From contig JAURFP010000005.1 of assembly GCA_030834275.1 (NCBI GenBank), positions 1 through 58,296 of the forward strand: DNA of 58,296 nucleotides. Reading direction: 5' to 3'. Positions 42,084 to 50,720 of this stretch are shown piece by piece. Each line of letters begins with the position of its first letter. Within the stretch, counting starts at the first letter, position 1. This stretch comes from Burkholderiales bacterium (lineage in GTDB: Bacteria > Pseudomonadota > Gammaproteobacteria > Burkholderiales > Eutrophovitaceae). The notes beneath the pieces were generated by a model. That model saw only the letters and a list, made by a program, of their open reading frames with translations, was not told the origin of the DNA and did no database searches. The translations under genes and the position numbers were made by a program.

Positions 42084-42776
42084 ATGATAAAAATTTATGA
42101 TTTAGCTACAAAATATCCAGATGTAAGGTTCTCTCCGTTTGTGTGGCGCATAAAGTATGCTTTGGCGCATAAGGGGCTTGAATGGGAGGAGGCTCCGCTG
42201 CATTTTACTGAGATGAGTCGACTTCCGGATCCGAACGTGGGGCTAGTACCAGTCTTAGTTGATGGTAGTACAGTTGTTCACGACTCTTGGTCAATTGCTG
42301 AGTATCTCGATGAGGCTTATCCGGAACGACCATTATTTAAATCTGCAGAAGCCAAAGCCCAGTGCTTGTTATTTAAACATTGGTCAGAACGCGTTTGGCA
42401 TCCACTGGTATCAAAGATAGGCATCATGGACTTTTATGATGCGCAGCGTGATGCAGATAAAACGTATTTTCGTGAGTCTCGCGAAAAACGATTCCAAATG
42501 ACGTTGGAGGAGTGGGGGGGGAATTCCTCGGAGGCCAGGGAGCAGTTGCTTAAAATCCTTGAGCCTGTTCGACAAGTTATCGCTAGCTTTGATTTCTTGG
42601 GGGGTGATACGCCAAGCTTCTCAGACTATATCGCTCTCGGTGTGATGCAATGGATCCGTTGTGGTTCTGGGGTTGAAATGTTCGATAAAGAAGATCCGAT
42701 TAATGATTATCAGAATCGCTTACTGGATTTATACGATGGTCTAGGTCGTCGTGGTGGAAGGATTGGAGATCATTAA
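42084..42776 (+). CDS. glutathione S-transferase family protein (LigE/beta-etherase-like)
   Basis: 230-residue protein with a GST N-terminal domain: FSPFVWRIKYALAHKGLEWEE (key SPFVWR), then VPVLVDGSTVVHDSWSIAEYLDEAYP, close to the beta-etherase/LigE branch. C-terminal domain is all-alpha and less conserved. It is translated 5 bases after the first GST and abuts the convergent GreB gene without a base between. LigE-like GSTs can cleave aryl ethers, but such functions cannot be inferred from this alone. Likely cytosolic GSH-dependent enzyme. Confidence 0.87.
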   Translation: MIKIYDLATKYPDVRFSPFVWRIKYALAHKGLEWEEAPLHFTEMSRLPDPNVGLVPVLVDGSTVVHDSWSIAEYLDEAYPERPLFKSAEAKAQCLLFKHWSERVWHPLVSKIGIMDFYDAQRDADKTYFRESREKRFQMTLEEWGGNSSEAREQLLKILEPVRQVIASFDFLGGDTPSFSDYIALGVMQWIRCGSGVEMFDKEDPINDYQNRLLDLYDGLGRRGGRIGDH

Positions 42777-43265
42777 TTAATCGATTGAAATCGATTCGTA
42801 GCGTACCTCAGTGATTTCCAGCTCTTCAGTCCCGGACGGGCTTTGATGGAGTACAACGTCTCCTTTTTTGGATTTGAGTAAGGATTTTGCCAATGGAGAA
42901 ATCCAGCTAATTAAGCCACGCGATACGTTGGCTTCATCGATTCCAACGATTGATACGGTGTGCTCAGTTCCATTTTCATTCACGTACGTGACTGTAGCGC
43001 CAAAAAATATCTGTTCGGAGCTTTCTCGATTTGCAGGATCAACGACGACTGCAGCGTCGAGTCGTTGCGTAAGGAAACGAATGCGCTTATCAATCTCACG
43101 GAGTCGGCGTTTTCCGTAAATATAGTCTCCATTCTCTGATCGGTCGCCATTCGAGGCAGCCCACGAAACAACTTTTACGAGATCGGGCCGTTCTTTGTCG
43201 ATCAAGTAAAGGGCCTCATCTTTGAGTTTTTTGAGGCCAGCTGGAGTAATGTAATTCTTGGACAC
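42777..43265 (-). CDS. greB: transcription elongation factor GreB
   Basis: 162 residues from GTG 43265 (VSKNYITPAG); the frame to 43364 gives an unlikely hydrophobic extension, and E. coli GreB is 158. N-terminal coiled coil: SWAASNGDRSENGDYIYGKRRLREIDKRI, with GDRSENGDYIYGKR typical of GreB rather than GreA. C-terminal domain VTYVNENGTEHTVSIVG and PLAKSLLKSKKGDVV. It rescues backtracked RNA polymerase by inducing transcript cleavage. It abuts the GST gene convergently, and is divergent from the Prx5-type gene. Confidence 0.92.
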   Translation of the reverse strand: MSKNYITPAGLKKLKDEALYLIDKERPDLVKVVSWAASNGDRSENGDYIYGKRRLREIDKRIRFLTQRLDAAVVVDPANRESSEQIFFGATVTYVNENGTEHTVSIVGIDEANVSRGLISWISPLAKSLLKSKKGDVVLHQSPSGTEELEITEVRYESISID

Positions 43266-43285
43266 AAAGATAAATGTTTGTTGAG

Positions 43286-43315
43286 TTGACCTGGTGTGAG
43301 TTACGAAGCTAGAAA
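43286..43315 (+). promoter_or_regulatory. possible promoter of the Prx5-type gene
   Basis: TTGACC (43286-43291), 18 bases, then TAGAAA (43310-43315), about 65 bases before the ATG at 43380. Both hexamers are partial matches to the sigma-70 consensus; low-confidence reading. Confidence 0.3.
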
Positions 43316-43379
43316 TGTAATAAAATCCAAAGAAAATCCAATTGTAACTAACCCAATCATTCAATGAAAAGGAGTCGAA

Positions 43380-43883
43380 ATGTCTATTAAAGTAGGCGAT
43401 AAGCTTCCTGAGGGTACTCTATACGAGTACATCGACGAGGAAACAGAGGGCTGTAGTATCGGACCAAATGCGTTTAAGGTCGCAGACTTGGTCGCTGGAA
43501 AACGAATTGTGCTGTTTGGATTGCCAGGTGCATATACTCCAACTTGCTCTGCGGCTCACTTACCAGGTTATGTAGAGAAAGCGGCTGAATTGAAGTCTAA
43601 AGTCGATGAGATTTGGTGCTTATCGGTGAACGATGCTTTTGTGATGGGTGCATGGGGTCGCGAAAATAAAGCGATTGGTCATGTACGTATGATGGCTGAC
43701 GGAGGTGCTGAGTTTGTGAAAGCGCTTGGTTTAGAGATTGATCTTACGTCTCGTGGGCTTGGGGTTCGCGCGCAGCGCTTCTCAATGCTAATTGACGATG
43801 GCGTTGTTAAGACGCTCAATATTGAAGAGGGTCCTGGCAATCACGAAGTTAGTGATGCGGCAACTATGCTTGGTCAAGTCTGA
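43380..43883 (+). CDS. peroxiredoxin, Prx5/AhpE-like (redoxin family)
   Basis: 167-residue cytosolic thiol peroxidase. The peroxidatic cysteine is C56 in LPGAYTPTCSAAHLPGY, the hallmark of the Prx5 group. The C25 in TEGCSIG may be extra. KVADLVAGKRIVLFGLPG and the DGVVKTLNIEEGPG segment fit the family. AAGGAG precedes the ATG at 43380. It is a single transcription unit ended by a strong terminator. Together with the 1-Cys enzyme at 31082 it gives two unrelated peroxide scavengers, of which this type often uses glutaredoxin or glutathione. Confidence 0.93.
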   Translation: MSIKVGDKLPEGTLYEYIDEETEGCSIGPNAFKVADLVAGKRIVLFGLPGAYTPTCSAAHLPGYVEKAAELKSKVDEIWCLSVNDAFVMGAWGRENKAIGHVRMMADGGAEFVKALGLEIDLTSRGLGVRAQRFSMLIDDGVVKTLNIEEGPGNHEVSDAATMLGQV

Positions 43884-43903
43884 GACCCATTTTGAGCAAA
43901 ATT

Positions 43904-43932
43904 AAAAAAAGGGGCTGTTAGCCCCTTTTTTT
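43904..43932. terminator. bidirectional intrinsic terminator
   Basis: Seven As, GGGGCT, loop GTT, AGCCCC and seven Ts: a 6-base GC stem flanked by A7/T7 (43904-43910, 43926-43932). It can serve the Prx5 gene on plus and the alpha/beta hydrolase on minus, whose stop is at 43948. Confidence 0.93.
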
Positions 43933-43947
43933 GTTTTTATAGTCTTT

Positions 43948-44739
43948 TTATTTCAGAAAATCTCTCAGGTGATTTAAGACTAACCCAGGCTGTTCCGCCA
44001 TCAATGCGTGCCCAGCCCCGGGTAGTGACTCGGTGTGGGTATTTTGTATATCGCTCTGTAATTTTTCCGCCAGTTTGATCGGAGTCATACGATCTTCTCT
44101 ACCTAGAATTAGTAATGCGGGACAGGTGACTTTTTTCGCAGAAACCTCACCCTGATCATAAGTGTTACATGCAACGAAATCGGCGAAAAGAACTCCGTCG
44201 TTCATGGTTTCCATCAGGCGACGGCTCGACTCTGTCATCCACATTCCCGGAACGGGATTAGTCCCTAACTTGGCGCGATTACTATGAGCAAAGTTAACGA
44301 TTAAGTCATACGCTTTTTGAGGAGTTGTTCGAGAAGACTCAAGGAGTGTCTCAGAGACAGGCATTGGATTTGCCGTGCCCACGAGAGATATATTTGTGAC
44401 AAATTGTGGTTGTGACGAGGCAAGCTCTAAAGCGATGAGTGAGCCCATACTGTGTCCGACTATGGACGCGTTTGAAATTTCGGTACTGTTGGCGACTCGA
44501 TATACCCATGAGGATAGCTCTTGGATACTGTTTAGCGGCGGGCCTTCGGATTTGCCATGTCCTGGCAAATCAACAGCAAGTACGTTCCATCCATGCCAAG
44601 CAAAGTATCTACTCTGGAGAGCCCAAACGCTGTGGTCATTGGCTGCCCCATGGATAAAAATAATCGTTTTTTTACCTTTCTCGATTTTCTTCCCACCTGT
44701 ATAGAAATAGGCGGTTTTATTATCAACTTTAGCTTGCAC
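43948..44739 (-). CDS. alpha/beta hydrolase
   Basis: 263-residue alpha/beta-fold hydrolase. The oxyanion region is IFIHGAANDHSVW (28-40), nucleophile S97 in GHSMGS, acid likely in LGREDRMTP, and the histidine in LPGAGHALM. Lipase/esterase or thioesterase functions are common; the substrate is unknown. The product is cytosolic. The start is ATG 44739. It lies 12 bases downstream of the sulfhydrylase gene on the same strand, so probably co-transcribed with it. Confidence 0.9.
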   Translation of the reverse strand: MQAKVDNKTAYFYTGGKKIEKGKKTIIFIHGAANDHSVWALQSRYFAWHGWNVLAVDLPGHGKSEGPPLNSIQELSSWVYRVANSTEISNASIVGHSMGSLIALELASSQPQFVTNISLVGTANPMPVSETLLESSRTTPQKAYDLIVNFAHSNRAKLGTNPVPGMWMTESSRRLMETMNDGVLFADFVACNTYDQGEVSAKKVTCPALLILGREDRMTPIKLAEKLQSDIQNTHTESLPGAGHALMAEQPGLVLNHLRDFLK

Positions 44740-44751
44740 GGATTTTTTTCT

Positions 44752-46047
44752 TTAACTGGATTTTTGACTGATTTTAAGTGCCTGCGAGAGGTCATCAATT
44801 AAGTCTGATGAATTTTCGATCCCGACCGATAGGCGAATTGTTCCAGAAGAGATACCGGCTGATTGAAGTGCTGCCTCATCCATACGGAAATGCGTCGTAG
44901 ATGCAGGGTGAATAACTAAAGATTTTGCATCTCCAACATTCGCGAGGTGTGAAAAAAGATTCAGGTTTTCGATGAATTTTCTTCCGGCATTCAACCCACC
45001 TTTTAACTCAAAACTAAATACCGCACCGCAGCCTTTGGGCAAGATTGTTTTTGCGAGTTCATGGTCCGGATGGTTTTTAAGTTCAGGGTAGGTGACGGAT
45101 TCAACAGCGTCGTGATTATCGAGGAACGTGACAATTGCTCGCGTGTTTTCTATATGGCGCTGCATGCGTGGATCGAGAGTTTCGATTCCTTGCATGATCT
45201 GGAACGCATTCATTGGACTCATACATGCACCAAAATCTCGAATACCTTCGCGTCTTGCGCGCAGTAAGAAAGCGGCTACCGTCGACTCCTCAGTAAACAC
45301 CATGTTATGGAATCCGCTATATGGCTCTGATAGCAGCTCAAATTTCTGAGAGGCCTCCCAATCAAACTTACCACTATCAACTAATAAACCGCCGATCGCA
45401 ACGCCATGCCCGCCTAAAAACTTCGTGGCCGAATGGAAAACTAAGTCAGCTCCGTGATCGAATGGTTTTATAAGGTATGGGGTCGTAAATGTTGAATCCA
45501 CGAGCAAAGGAATCGCGTGATCATGAGCAATCTTCGATACTGAAGGGATATCGAGAATATCTAGTCCAGGGTTTCCCAGTGTTTCTGCAAAAACAAGTTT
45601 TGTTTCTTTCTTGATTGCTTTCTTGATTGCCCGATGATCTCGTATATCTACAAAAGTGGTGGTAATTCCAAATCGTGGAAGTGTATACTCAAGTAAGTTA
45701 TGAGAACCGCCGTATAAAGCGCGCGAGGCGACGATATGTTCGCCCGAACTCATGAGTGTAACGATTGCGAGGTGAAGCGCTGCTTGCCCGCTGGAGGTTG
45801 CGATCGCTCCCACTCCACCTTCAAGTGCAGCAATGCGTTCCTCCAAAGCGGAGTTAGTGGGATTAGAGATACGTGAGTACACATGACCGCCACGTTCCAT
45901 GTTGAAAAGCGATGCGGCATACTCGGTATCCGGGAAAACGTAAGAAGAGGTGAAATAAATCGGTTGAGCTCTCGCACCAAACTGCGTATCCGGTGTTTGG
46001 CCAGCGTGTAGGCTCAGCGTCTCAAGCTTTAAATCTTTTTTAGACAT
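44752..46047 (-). CDS. metY: O-acetylhomoserine sulfhydrylase / aminocarboxypropyltransferase (Cys/Met PLP family)
   Basis: 431-residue PLP enzyme of the Cys/Met metabolism family. LSLHAGQTPD, SRISNPTN, SSGQAALHLA and the PLP lysine K209 in HSATKFLGGHG are visible. ERGGHVYSR and the length fit O-acetylhomoserine sulfhydrylase (MetY), which makes homocysteine from O-acetylhomoserine and sulfide; O-succinylhomoserine sulfhydrylase (MetZ) is the alternative. Same strand as the alpha/beta hydrolase 12 bases downstream, and 50 bases downstream of the DSD1-like gene. It fits with the MetE-like protein at 10316. Confidence 0.87.
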   Translation of the reverse strand: MSKKDLKLETLSLHAGQTPDTQFGARAQPIYFTSSYVFPDTEYAASLFNMERGGHVYSRISNPTNSALEERIAALEGGVGAIATSSGQAALHLAIVTLMSSGEHIVASRALYGGSHNLLEYTLPRFGITTTFVDIRDHRAIKKAIKKETKLVFAETLGNPGLDILDIPSVSKIAHDHAIPLLVDSTFTTPYLIKPFDHGADLVFHSATKFLGGHGVAIGGLLVDSGKFDWEASQKFELLSEPYSGFHNMVFTEESTVAAFLLRARREGIRDFGACMSPMNAFQIMQGIETLDPRMQRHIENTRAIVTFLDNHDAVESVTYPELKNHPDHELAKTILPKGCGAVFSFELKGGLNAGRKFIENLNLFSHLANVGDAKSLVIHPASTTHFRMDEAALQSAGISSGTIRLSVGIENSSDLIDDLSQALKISQKSS

Positions 46048-46096
46048 TACTCAACTGACACATCCAAAATGAAATGAGGCGATGATAGCGCATCCC

Positions 46097-47215
46097 TTAA
46101 ATTGATGCGCCTCTCGCAAGAATAGGCCAAGTGTCTTCTACATTATTTCCGCGTACGCAGACAATCCAGTCGTAGAGGTTAACGGTAGGGTCGCAGTGTC
46201 CAGGTATTAATCGTAACGTGTCCCCGATTTTGTAGGTATCTTCCGGCGACTCCAAAACACCATGTTCATCAGACGCACCAACGTACATAGTTTTTGAATC
46301 AAAGACTAGGGGTAATCCGGAGTCGACTGATAATGATTTGAGTCCCGCATCTACAATCGGACGTTTTGGATTTGCCGTACTCATCACTGTGGTAAGTACA
46401 AATAGACTTTGTAGAAATTCAGAAACAGGTTTCTGATTCTCATCAAGGTTTTTGCCGTAATCAGCATCCATGAAGATGTACGAACCAGGTTGAATTTCAG
46501 AGTAGACGCCGCTAGCAGCTTCAAATTCGTACGTACCGGTGCCTGCGCCGGTCACATAGTCACAGCTGAACCCAAGACTCTCCAGTAAGTCGCGTGCATG
46601 AAGCACTTTTTCGATCGCTGTTCTTATCAACGCCTCACGCTCTACCTTATTTCGAACGTGTTGTGCTCGACCTTGATACGCGTGAATTCCGATAAACGTA
46701 ATGAAAGGTGAGTTCTGAATAGATTTAGCAAGTTGCAATAGTGAATGGTCATCCGTTACACCACATCGATTTGCTCCGACATCGAGCTCGATTAAAACTC
46801 GTACTCGAACATTATGTTTACTCGCAATATCATTTATTAAATTAACGTTTTCTGGATTATCGACTAGGACGGATACAGAGGCTTTTTTGCTTAACTCAAC
46901 AATTCGCAGAATTTTTTTTGGGGTGACGACTTGATTACTGACAAGGACATCAGTTATTCCGTTGGCGACCATGATTTCAGCTTCTGAAGTTTTTTGGCAA
47001 CACACTCCGGCTGCGCCACGGCCTATCTGGATCTTAGCGATCGCGGGGCATTTGTGCGATTTGGCATGCGGCCTAACGCGCACATTATTCCCGACGATTG
47101 ATCGGTCAAACCGCCTCAGGTTTTCTTCAAAAAGATCGAGGTCCAATATGAGGGCAGGAGTCTCGATGTCGCAGATAGAATCGCCAGGGTTGGCGGGTTT
47201 GAGGCTGGCTACCAT
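46097..47215 (-). CDS. DSD1/D-threonine aldolase-like PLP enzyme (alanine-racemase fold)
   Basis: 372-residue fold-type III PLP enzyme. The N-terminal barrel contains IETPALILDLDLFEENLRRF and the PLP lysine K52 in VRPHAKSHKCP. The C-terminal region has VDAGLKSLSVDSGLPLV and the metal-binding H-x-C (PGHCDPTVNLYDW), with two ligands for the divalent ion. This places it among D-threonine aldolases and D-serine dehydratases. It would degrade D-3-hydroxyamino acids to glycine and an aldehyde, or deaminate D-serine. Start ATG 47215. 15 bases separate it from the exported small protein upstream on the same strand. Confidence 0.9.
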   Translation of the reverse strand: MVASLKPANPGDSICDIETPALILDLDLFEENLRRFDRSIVGNNVRVRPHAKSHKCPAIAKIQIGRGAAGVCCQKTSEAEIMVANGITDVLVSNQVVTPKKILRIVELSKKASVSVLVDNPENVNLINDIASKHNVRVRVLIELDVGANRCGVTDDHSLLQLAKSIQNSPFITFIGIHAYQGRAQHVRNKVEREALIRTAIEKVLHARDLLESLGFSCDYVTGAGTGTYEFEAASGVYSEIQPGSYIFMDADYGKNLDENQKPVSEFLQSLFVLTTVMSTANPKRPIVDAGLKSLSVDSGLPLVFDSKTMYVGASDEHGVLESPEDTYKIGDTLRLIPGHCDPTVNLYDWIVCVRGNNVEDTWPILARGASI

Positions 47216-47230
47216 GGTTCGTGGGTAAAG

Positions 47231-47551
47231 TTAGTTGTCTCGCCCGTTCCTGCAATCGCTACGCATCACATTTCCAGCAACTTCAACCGACCAATTGTTG
47301 CCATAATTTCCATAAACATAATCGAGAATGATCGACAGGTTTTTTTTCTCAACAGGATCCCCGTAATCGCGCACTTCGAGCCTTTGAGCAGCTTCCTCGT
47401 AAGGAATCTTTTGCTCTTTTCTCCATCGCATAGCCTCAGAGGCGAACGCTCCGATATCATCGCACGTCATGGTGCCCAGTGGATATGGTGCTGACAACGC
47501 CGTATTCCCAACTATTAGGCCCACAGCTACGGCCAAAAATTTGATACGCAT
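47231..47551 (-). CDS. small exported hypothetical protein (106 residues)
   Basis: Signal peptide MRIKFLAVAVGLIVGNTALSA, followed by a mature domain with two cysteines (TMTCDDIG and RSDCRNG), likely disulfide-linked, and a helical middle SEAMRWRKEQKIPYEEAAQ. It resembles small secreted cysteine-pair proteins of unknown function found in Betaproteobacteria. It is upstream of the D-threonine-aldolase-like gene by 15 bases and divergent from the HEAT/TPR gene. No family assigned. Confidence 0.65.
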   Translation of the reverse strand: MRIKFLAVAVGLIVGNTALSAPYPLGTMTCDDIGAFASEAMRWRKEQKIPYEEAAQRLEVRDYGDPVEKKNLSIILDYVYGNYGNNWSVEVAGNVMRSDCRNGRDN

Positions 47552-47650
47552 GGTGCTTGCTCCTCAGGTTATTTCTGGGTAACGTCTTGATACCCTTGAT
47601 TGACTTAGTATACCCAAAGCCATTGCTATAAATATTTAGGTCCAAAGCAT

Positions 47651-48343
47651 ATGAATTCATTAGTTCGCCGTGGAGGCAGTATCGGTCAACAAATGCTGAC
47701 CACTCTTCTCATGTGTATTTTTGTTGGCGGCACGTTCTTTCCTCTTCAGGTGCAGTCGCTCGACGAAAAAGATCGCCAATTCCTGATTGAGGGAGCAAAA
47801 CATCAAGATGCAGATGTGCGAGCCGGTGCTTTTCTCTCATTGGGAGAGCGTGGCGAGCGGCAAGATCTTCCACATCTCTATAGTGCTCTCTACGATGCTG
47901 ATTATTCCGTCAGAAAGATAGCAGAGACGGCCATCTGGAAGGTCTGGGGCCGTTACGGGAACGACGAAATAGATGCTGTGTTCGCTGAAGGGTTAAATCA
48001 AATGAGTGCCGGGCGTTTCGTTTTAGCGCTTAAGACTTTTACTGGCATTATTGAGAGGGTTCCTGATTTCACAGAGGCGTGGAATAAACGTGCGACGCTT
48101 TATTACTTATTGAACAGAGATAATGAGTCGATGTCAGACGTCCATGAGGTATTGCGGCAAGAACCTATGCATTTTGGTGCGCTGACGGGGTACGGTTTAT
48201 TGAAGAGTCGACAAGGCGATTACCGAGTCGCAATAAAGTATTTTGAGCAGGCCTTATTGGTGAATCCAAACATGAAGGATGTAGCGCATAACTTGGAACA
48301 ATTAGAAAAATATCGAGGGAGGCCGCGACGTGGCGAAATTTAG
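47651..48343 (+). CDS. exported HEAT/TPR-repeat protein 1
   Basis: 230-residue secreted protein. Signal peptide about 1-33 (hydrophobic MLTTLLMCIFVGGTFF). A HEAT-like N-terminal helix pair has DADVRAGAFLSLGERG and DADYSVRKIAETAIWKVW; then TPR helices AGRFVLALKTFTGIIERVPDFTEAWNKRATLYYLL and GDYRVAIKYFEQALLVNP (key parts). It probably works as a protein-interaction scaffold in the periplasm. Its tail overlaps the start of the paralogous next gene by 14 bases, so they are translationally coupled. Paralogy is visible: EAWNKR, AIxxxW and ALLxNP motifs recur in both. Confidence 0.8.
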   Translation: MNSLVRRGGSIGQQMLTTLLMCIFVGGTFFPLQVQSLDEKDRQFLIEGAKHQDADVRAGAFLSLGERGERQDLPHLYSALYDADYSVRKIAETAIWKVWGRYGNDEIDAVFAEGLNQMSAGRFVLALKTFTGIIERVPDFTEAWNKRATLYYLLNRDNESMSDVHEVLRQEPMHFGALTGYGLLKSRQGDYRVAIKYFEQALLVNPNMKDVAHNLEQLEKYRGRPRRGEI

Positions 48344-48980
48344 TTTAGTGAGTGTGTTGAGCGTAATGTTGCTTTGGTCGGGGCAATTGAGTGCAAATGA
48401 ATGGGGGGTCAATTCGAATCGTGAAGATGCAGTCGTTGCGTTGAAGGATGGAGATCCTGCTACGCGGCGGAAGGGGCTTGCCCGGCTCGCAGAGATCGGA
48501 AAAAACGATGATGTCCCCCATATGTTAAGACTGTTACGCGATGATGATCCCGCAGTGCGTGGTATGGCGCACCAGGCAATCGAGGGACTCTGGCTACGAG
48601 TCGACAACCTTGCTGCGAGAAGGATTTTTATTGACAGCATCACGAAGATTCAAAATGGTCAGTGGAAGGTTGCCATAGAGTTGTTGGACCAAGTTATTGA
48701 CTTAGAACCTACATTCTCTGAAGCGTGGAACAAGCGCGGTGATGCTTGGCTCTCTCTTGGGGAGTCGGATCGAGCGCTGGTGGACTATGAAAATGCCCTG
48801 AAGCTCAATCCCTACCACTATGGCGTAATGCAGAGCTGTGCGTCAATTTACATGGAAAGATCAGATGCGCGGAACTCCTACGCGATGCTCACGAGAGCAA
48901 TGGCGATCAATCCGAATCTTGAACATCTGATCCCAACAATAATTGACCTCGAGAAAAGACTCGATAACGATCAAATTTAA
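48330..48980 (+). CDS. exported HEAT/TPR-repeat protein 2 (paralogue)
   Basis: 216 residues from the GTG at 48330, seven bases after GGGAGG, so the start is well supported. Signal peptide MAKFSLVSVLSVMLLWSG, cleavage after LSA. HEAT-like part: DGDPATRRKGLARLAEIGK and DDDPAVRGMAHQAIEGLW; TPR part: SEAWNKRGDAWLSLGESDRALVDYENALKLNP (key parts). It is a clear tandem paralogue of the previous gene. QueG begins 20 bases downstream, so the three genes may be one transcript. The partner is unknown. Confidence 0.82.
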   Translation: MAKFSLVSVLSVMLLWSGQLSANEWGVNSNREDAVVALKDGDPATRRKGLARLAEIGKNDDVPHMLRLLRDDDPAVRGMAHQAIEGLWLRVDNLAARRIFIDSITKIQNGQWKVAIELLDQVIDLEPTFSEAWNKRGDAWLSLGESDRALVDYENALKLNPYHYGVMQSCASIYMERSDARNSYAMLTRAMAINPNLEHLIPTIIDLEKRLDNDQI

Positions 48981-49000
48981 ACGGTATCTTTGACTGTCTT

Positions 49001-50083
49001 ATGTTGAATGCGCATACGCCTAGTCCCGAAGATCTTGTTTTAGACATCAAGGCATGGGCGTTGGAGTTGGGTTTTGATGAGGCACGTATCGCAGATTGTG
49101 ATCTGTCGATTGCCGCTCCGCGGTTGGATGAATGGCTCGCTGCTGGTTTCTCTGGTGAGATGTCGTATCTGAGCGACCGTGCAGAACTTCGAAAATCTCC
49201 GACTGATTTGGTTGAGGGCGTTAAGCGGATCATCTCGCTTCGTATGAATTACTTTGTTGATCGTGTTGATGAAATGGAAAATTTCCAATTTCTTGAGGAG
49301 AAAGAAAAGGGTTTTGTTGCGCGCTACGCGCTCGCCCGTGATTATCACAAGACTCTCCGAAAGCGTCTGGAGTTGCTAGCACGACGAATCAAAAAAGAAA
49401 TCGGCCCTTTTGGTTATCGTGTCTTCACGGATAGCGCGCCCGTGATGGAGGTCGAGTTAGCCACAAAAGCAGGGCTTGGCTGGAGAGGAAAGCATACTTT
49501 ACTTATCAATAAAAACGTTGGTTCATGGTTCTTCTTAGGGGAAATTTTCACAGATCTTGAGCTACCGCTTGATCGCGCAAATAGCGAGCACTGTGGAAGT
49601 TGTACGAAGTGTATTGATATCTGTCCCACAGGAGCAATCGTTGCGCCTTTCAAGGTTGATGCGAGAAGGTGTATTTCCTACCTAACGATTGAGCATAAAA
49701 CGAGCATACCTCGAGAACTTCGTTCTGCCTTAGGGAACAGGATTTATGGGTGTGACGATTGTCAGCTTGTGTGCCCGTGGAACAAATATGCAGAATCATC
49801 GCGAGATCCAGATTTTAGAATTCGAAAAGAGCTGGATGGGTCCTCGCTTGTCGAGTTCTTTTCATGGAGTAAAGAAAAATTTTTAAAATTTACGGAGGGA
49901 AGTGCGATCCGAAGAATTGGGCATGAGCGTTGGTTAAGAAATATCGCTTGCGCTCTAGGTAATGCAGAGGCTACTCCAGAGGTAATTAGTGCGCTTGAGG
50001 CAAGAAGGTTGGATGATTCTGCTTTAGTTCGGGAGCATGTCGAATGGGCTCTCGAAGAGCAAAACAATAAGCTATCAGTGTGA
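49001..50083 (+). CDS. queG: epoxyqueuosine reductase QueG
   Basis: 360-residue iron-sulfur cobalamin protein that reduces epoxyqueuosine in tRNA anticodons to queuosine, in the cytosol. Seen: DEARIADCDLSIAAPRLDEWL near the N-terminus, FTDSAPVMEVELATKAGLGWRGKHTLLI (substrate region), the first 4Fe-4S motif CGSCTKCIDICPTGAI and the second with YGCDDCQLVCPWN, then C-terminal HEAT-like helices. All eight cysteines of the two clusters are present. It is downstream of the HEAT/TPR pair by 20 bases. Catalytic aspartate is likely D in VFTDSAP. Confidence 0.94.
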   Translation: MLNAHTPSPEDLVLDIKAWALELGFDEARIADCDLSIAAPRLDEWLAAGFSGEMSYLSDRAELRKSPTDLVEGVKRIISLRMNYFVDRVDEMENFQFLEEKEKGFVARYALARDYHKTLRKRLELLARRIKKEIGPFGYRVFTDSAPVMEVELATKAGLGWRGKHTLLINKNVGSWFFLGEIFTDLELPLDRANSEHCGSCTKCIDICPTGAIVAPFKVDARRCISYLTIEHKTSIPRELRSALGNRIYGCDDCQLVCPWNKYAESSRDPDFRIRKELDGSSLVEFFSWSKEKFLKFTEGSAIRRIGHERWLRNIACALGNAEATPEVISALEARRLDDSALVREHVEWALEEQNNKLSV

Positions 50084-50241
50084 TCAAAAGCCAGAGCAGT
50101 AGTGTCATTTTTTTTAAGGGTCGAGAATCGGAATGTTCTTGTAGGTTTTTGTTGATTGATTGGTTTTTTTGAAGGTAGTATTTTATGTGTCAACGACTTG
50201 TTCTTGTGAATATATAAAAAAACTAAGGAGGCGAGTGAGAT

Positions 50242-50688
50242 ATGAAAAAGAATTTAATATTGGGTTTATTGATTTCTGCGTTCTTCGGTTCTTCTTTCGT
50301 AATTGCTGCTGATGCTGAGAAGGCGATCAAGTATAGACGTGGTGTTTTTAATGTGATGGGTTGGAATTTTGGCTCGATGGCGGCGATGGTAAAAGGAAAA
50401 ATTCCTTTTGATGCAAATGTATTTGCGCGTAATGCTGAGATTGTTGCTTTTATGAGTCAGCTGCCACTTGAGGGATTCGTGGAAGGGTCAGATGAAGGTG
50501 ACACGAAAGCGCGGCCAGAGATATGGCTAAACATGGAGGACTTTGAAGCCAAAATGAAAAAAATGCAGAAAGAAGTAAGCGCCCTCGCTGAAATTTCAAA
50601 AAAAGGTAATTTTGATGCGTCAAAGAGTCAACTCAAGGAGGTTGGTGCAACCTGCAAAGGATGTCATGACGATTACCGTAATAAATAA
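50242..50688 (+). CDS. cytochrome c'
   Basis: 148-residue exported four-helix cytochrome. Signal peptide MKKNLILGLLISAFFGSSFVIA. Mature domain starts ADAEKAIKYRRGVFNVMG, and the C-terminal heme site CKGCH (138-142) followed by DDYR is the cytochrome c' signature. It binds NO or shuttles electrons in the periplasm. AAGGAGG precedes the ATG. It is convergent with the cytochrome b561-like gene, 32 bases apart, with no clear terminator. Length is normal. Confidence 0.92.
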   Translation: MKKNLILGLLISAFFGSSFVIAADAEKAIKYRRGVFNVMGWNFGSMAAMVKGKIPFDANVFARNAEIVAFMSQLPLEGFVEGSDEGDTKARPEIWLNMEDFEAKMKKMQKEVSALAEISKKGNFDASKSQLKEVGATCKGCHDDYRNK

Positions 50689-50720
50689 TCCTATAGTCAG
50701 TTGAGATGTTCTGTAGCTTT

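Noticed and set aside
48302-48643. Minus-strand frame opposite the second HEAT/TPR gene
   Set aside because: Shadow of the HEAT repeats, which have a good GTG start and Shine-Dalgarno on the plus strand.
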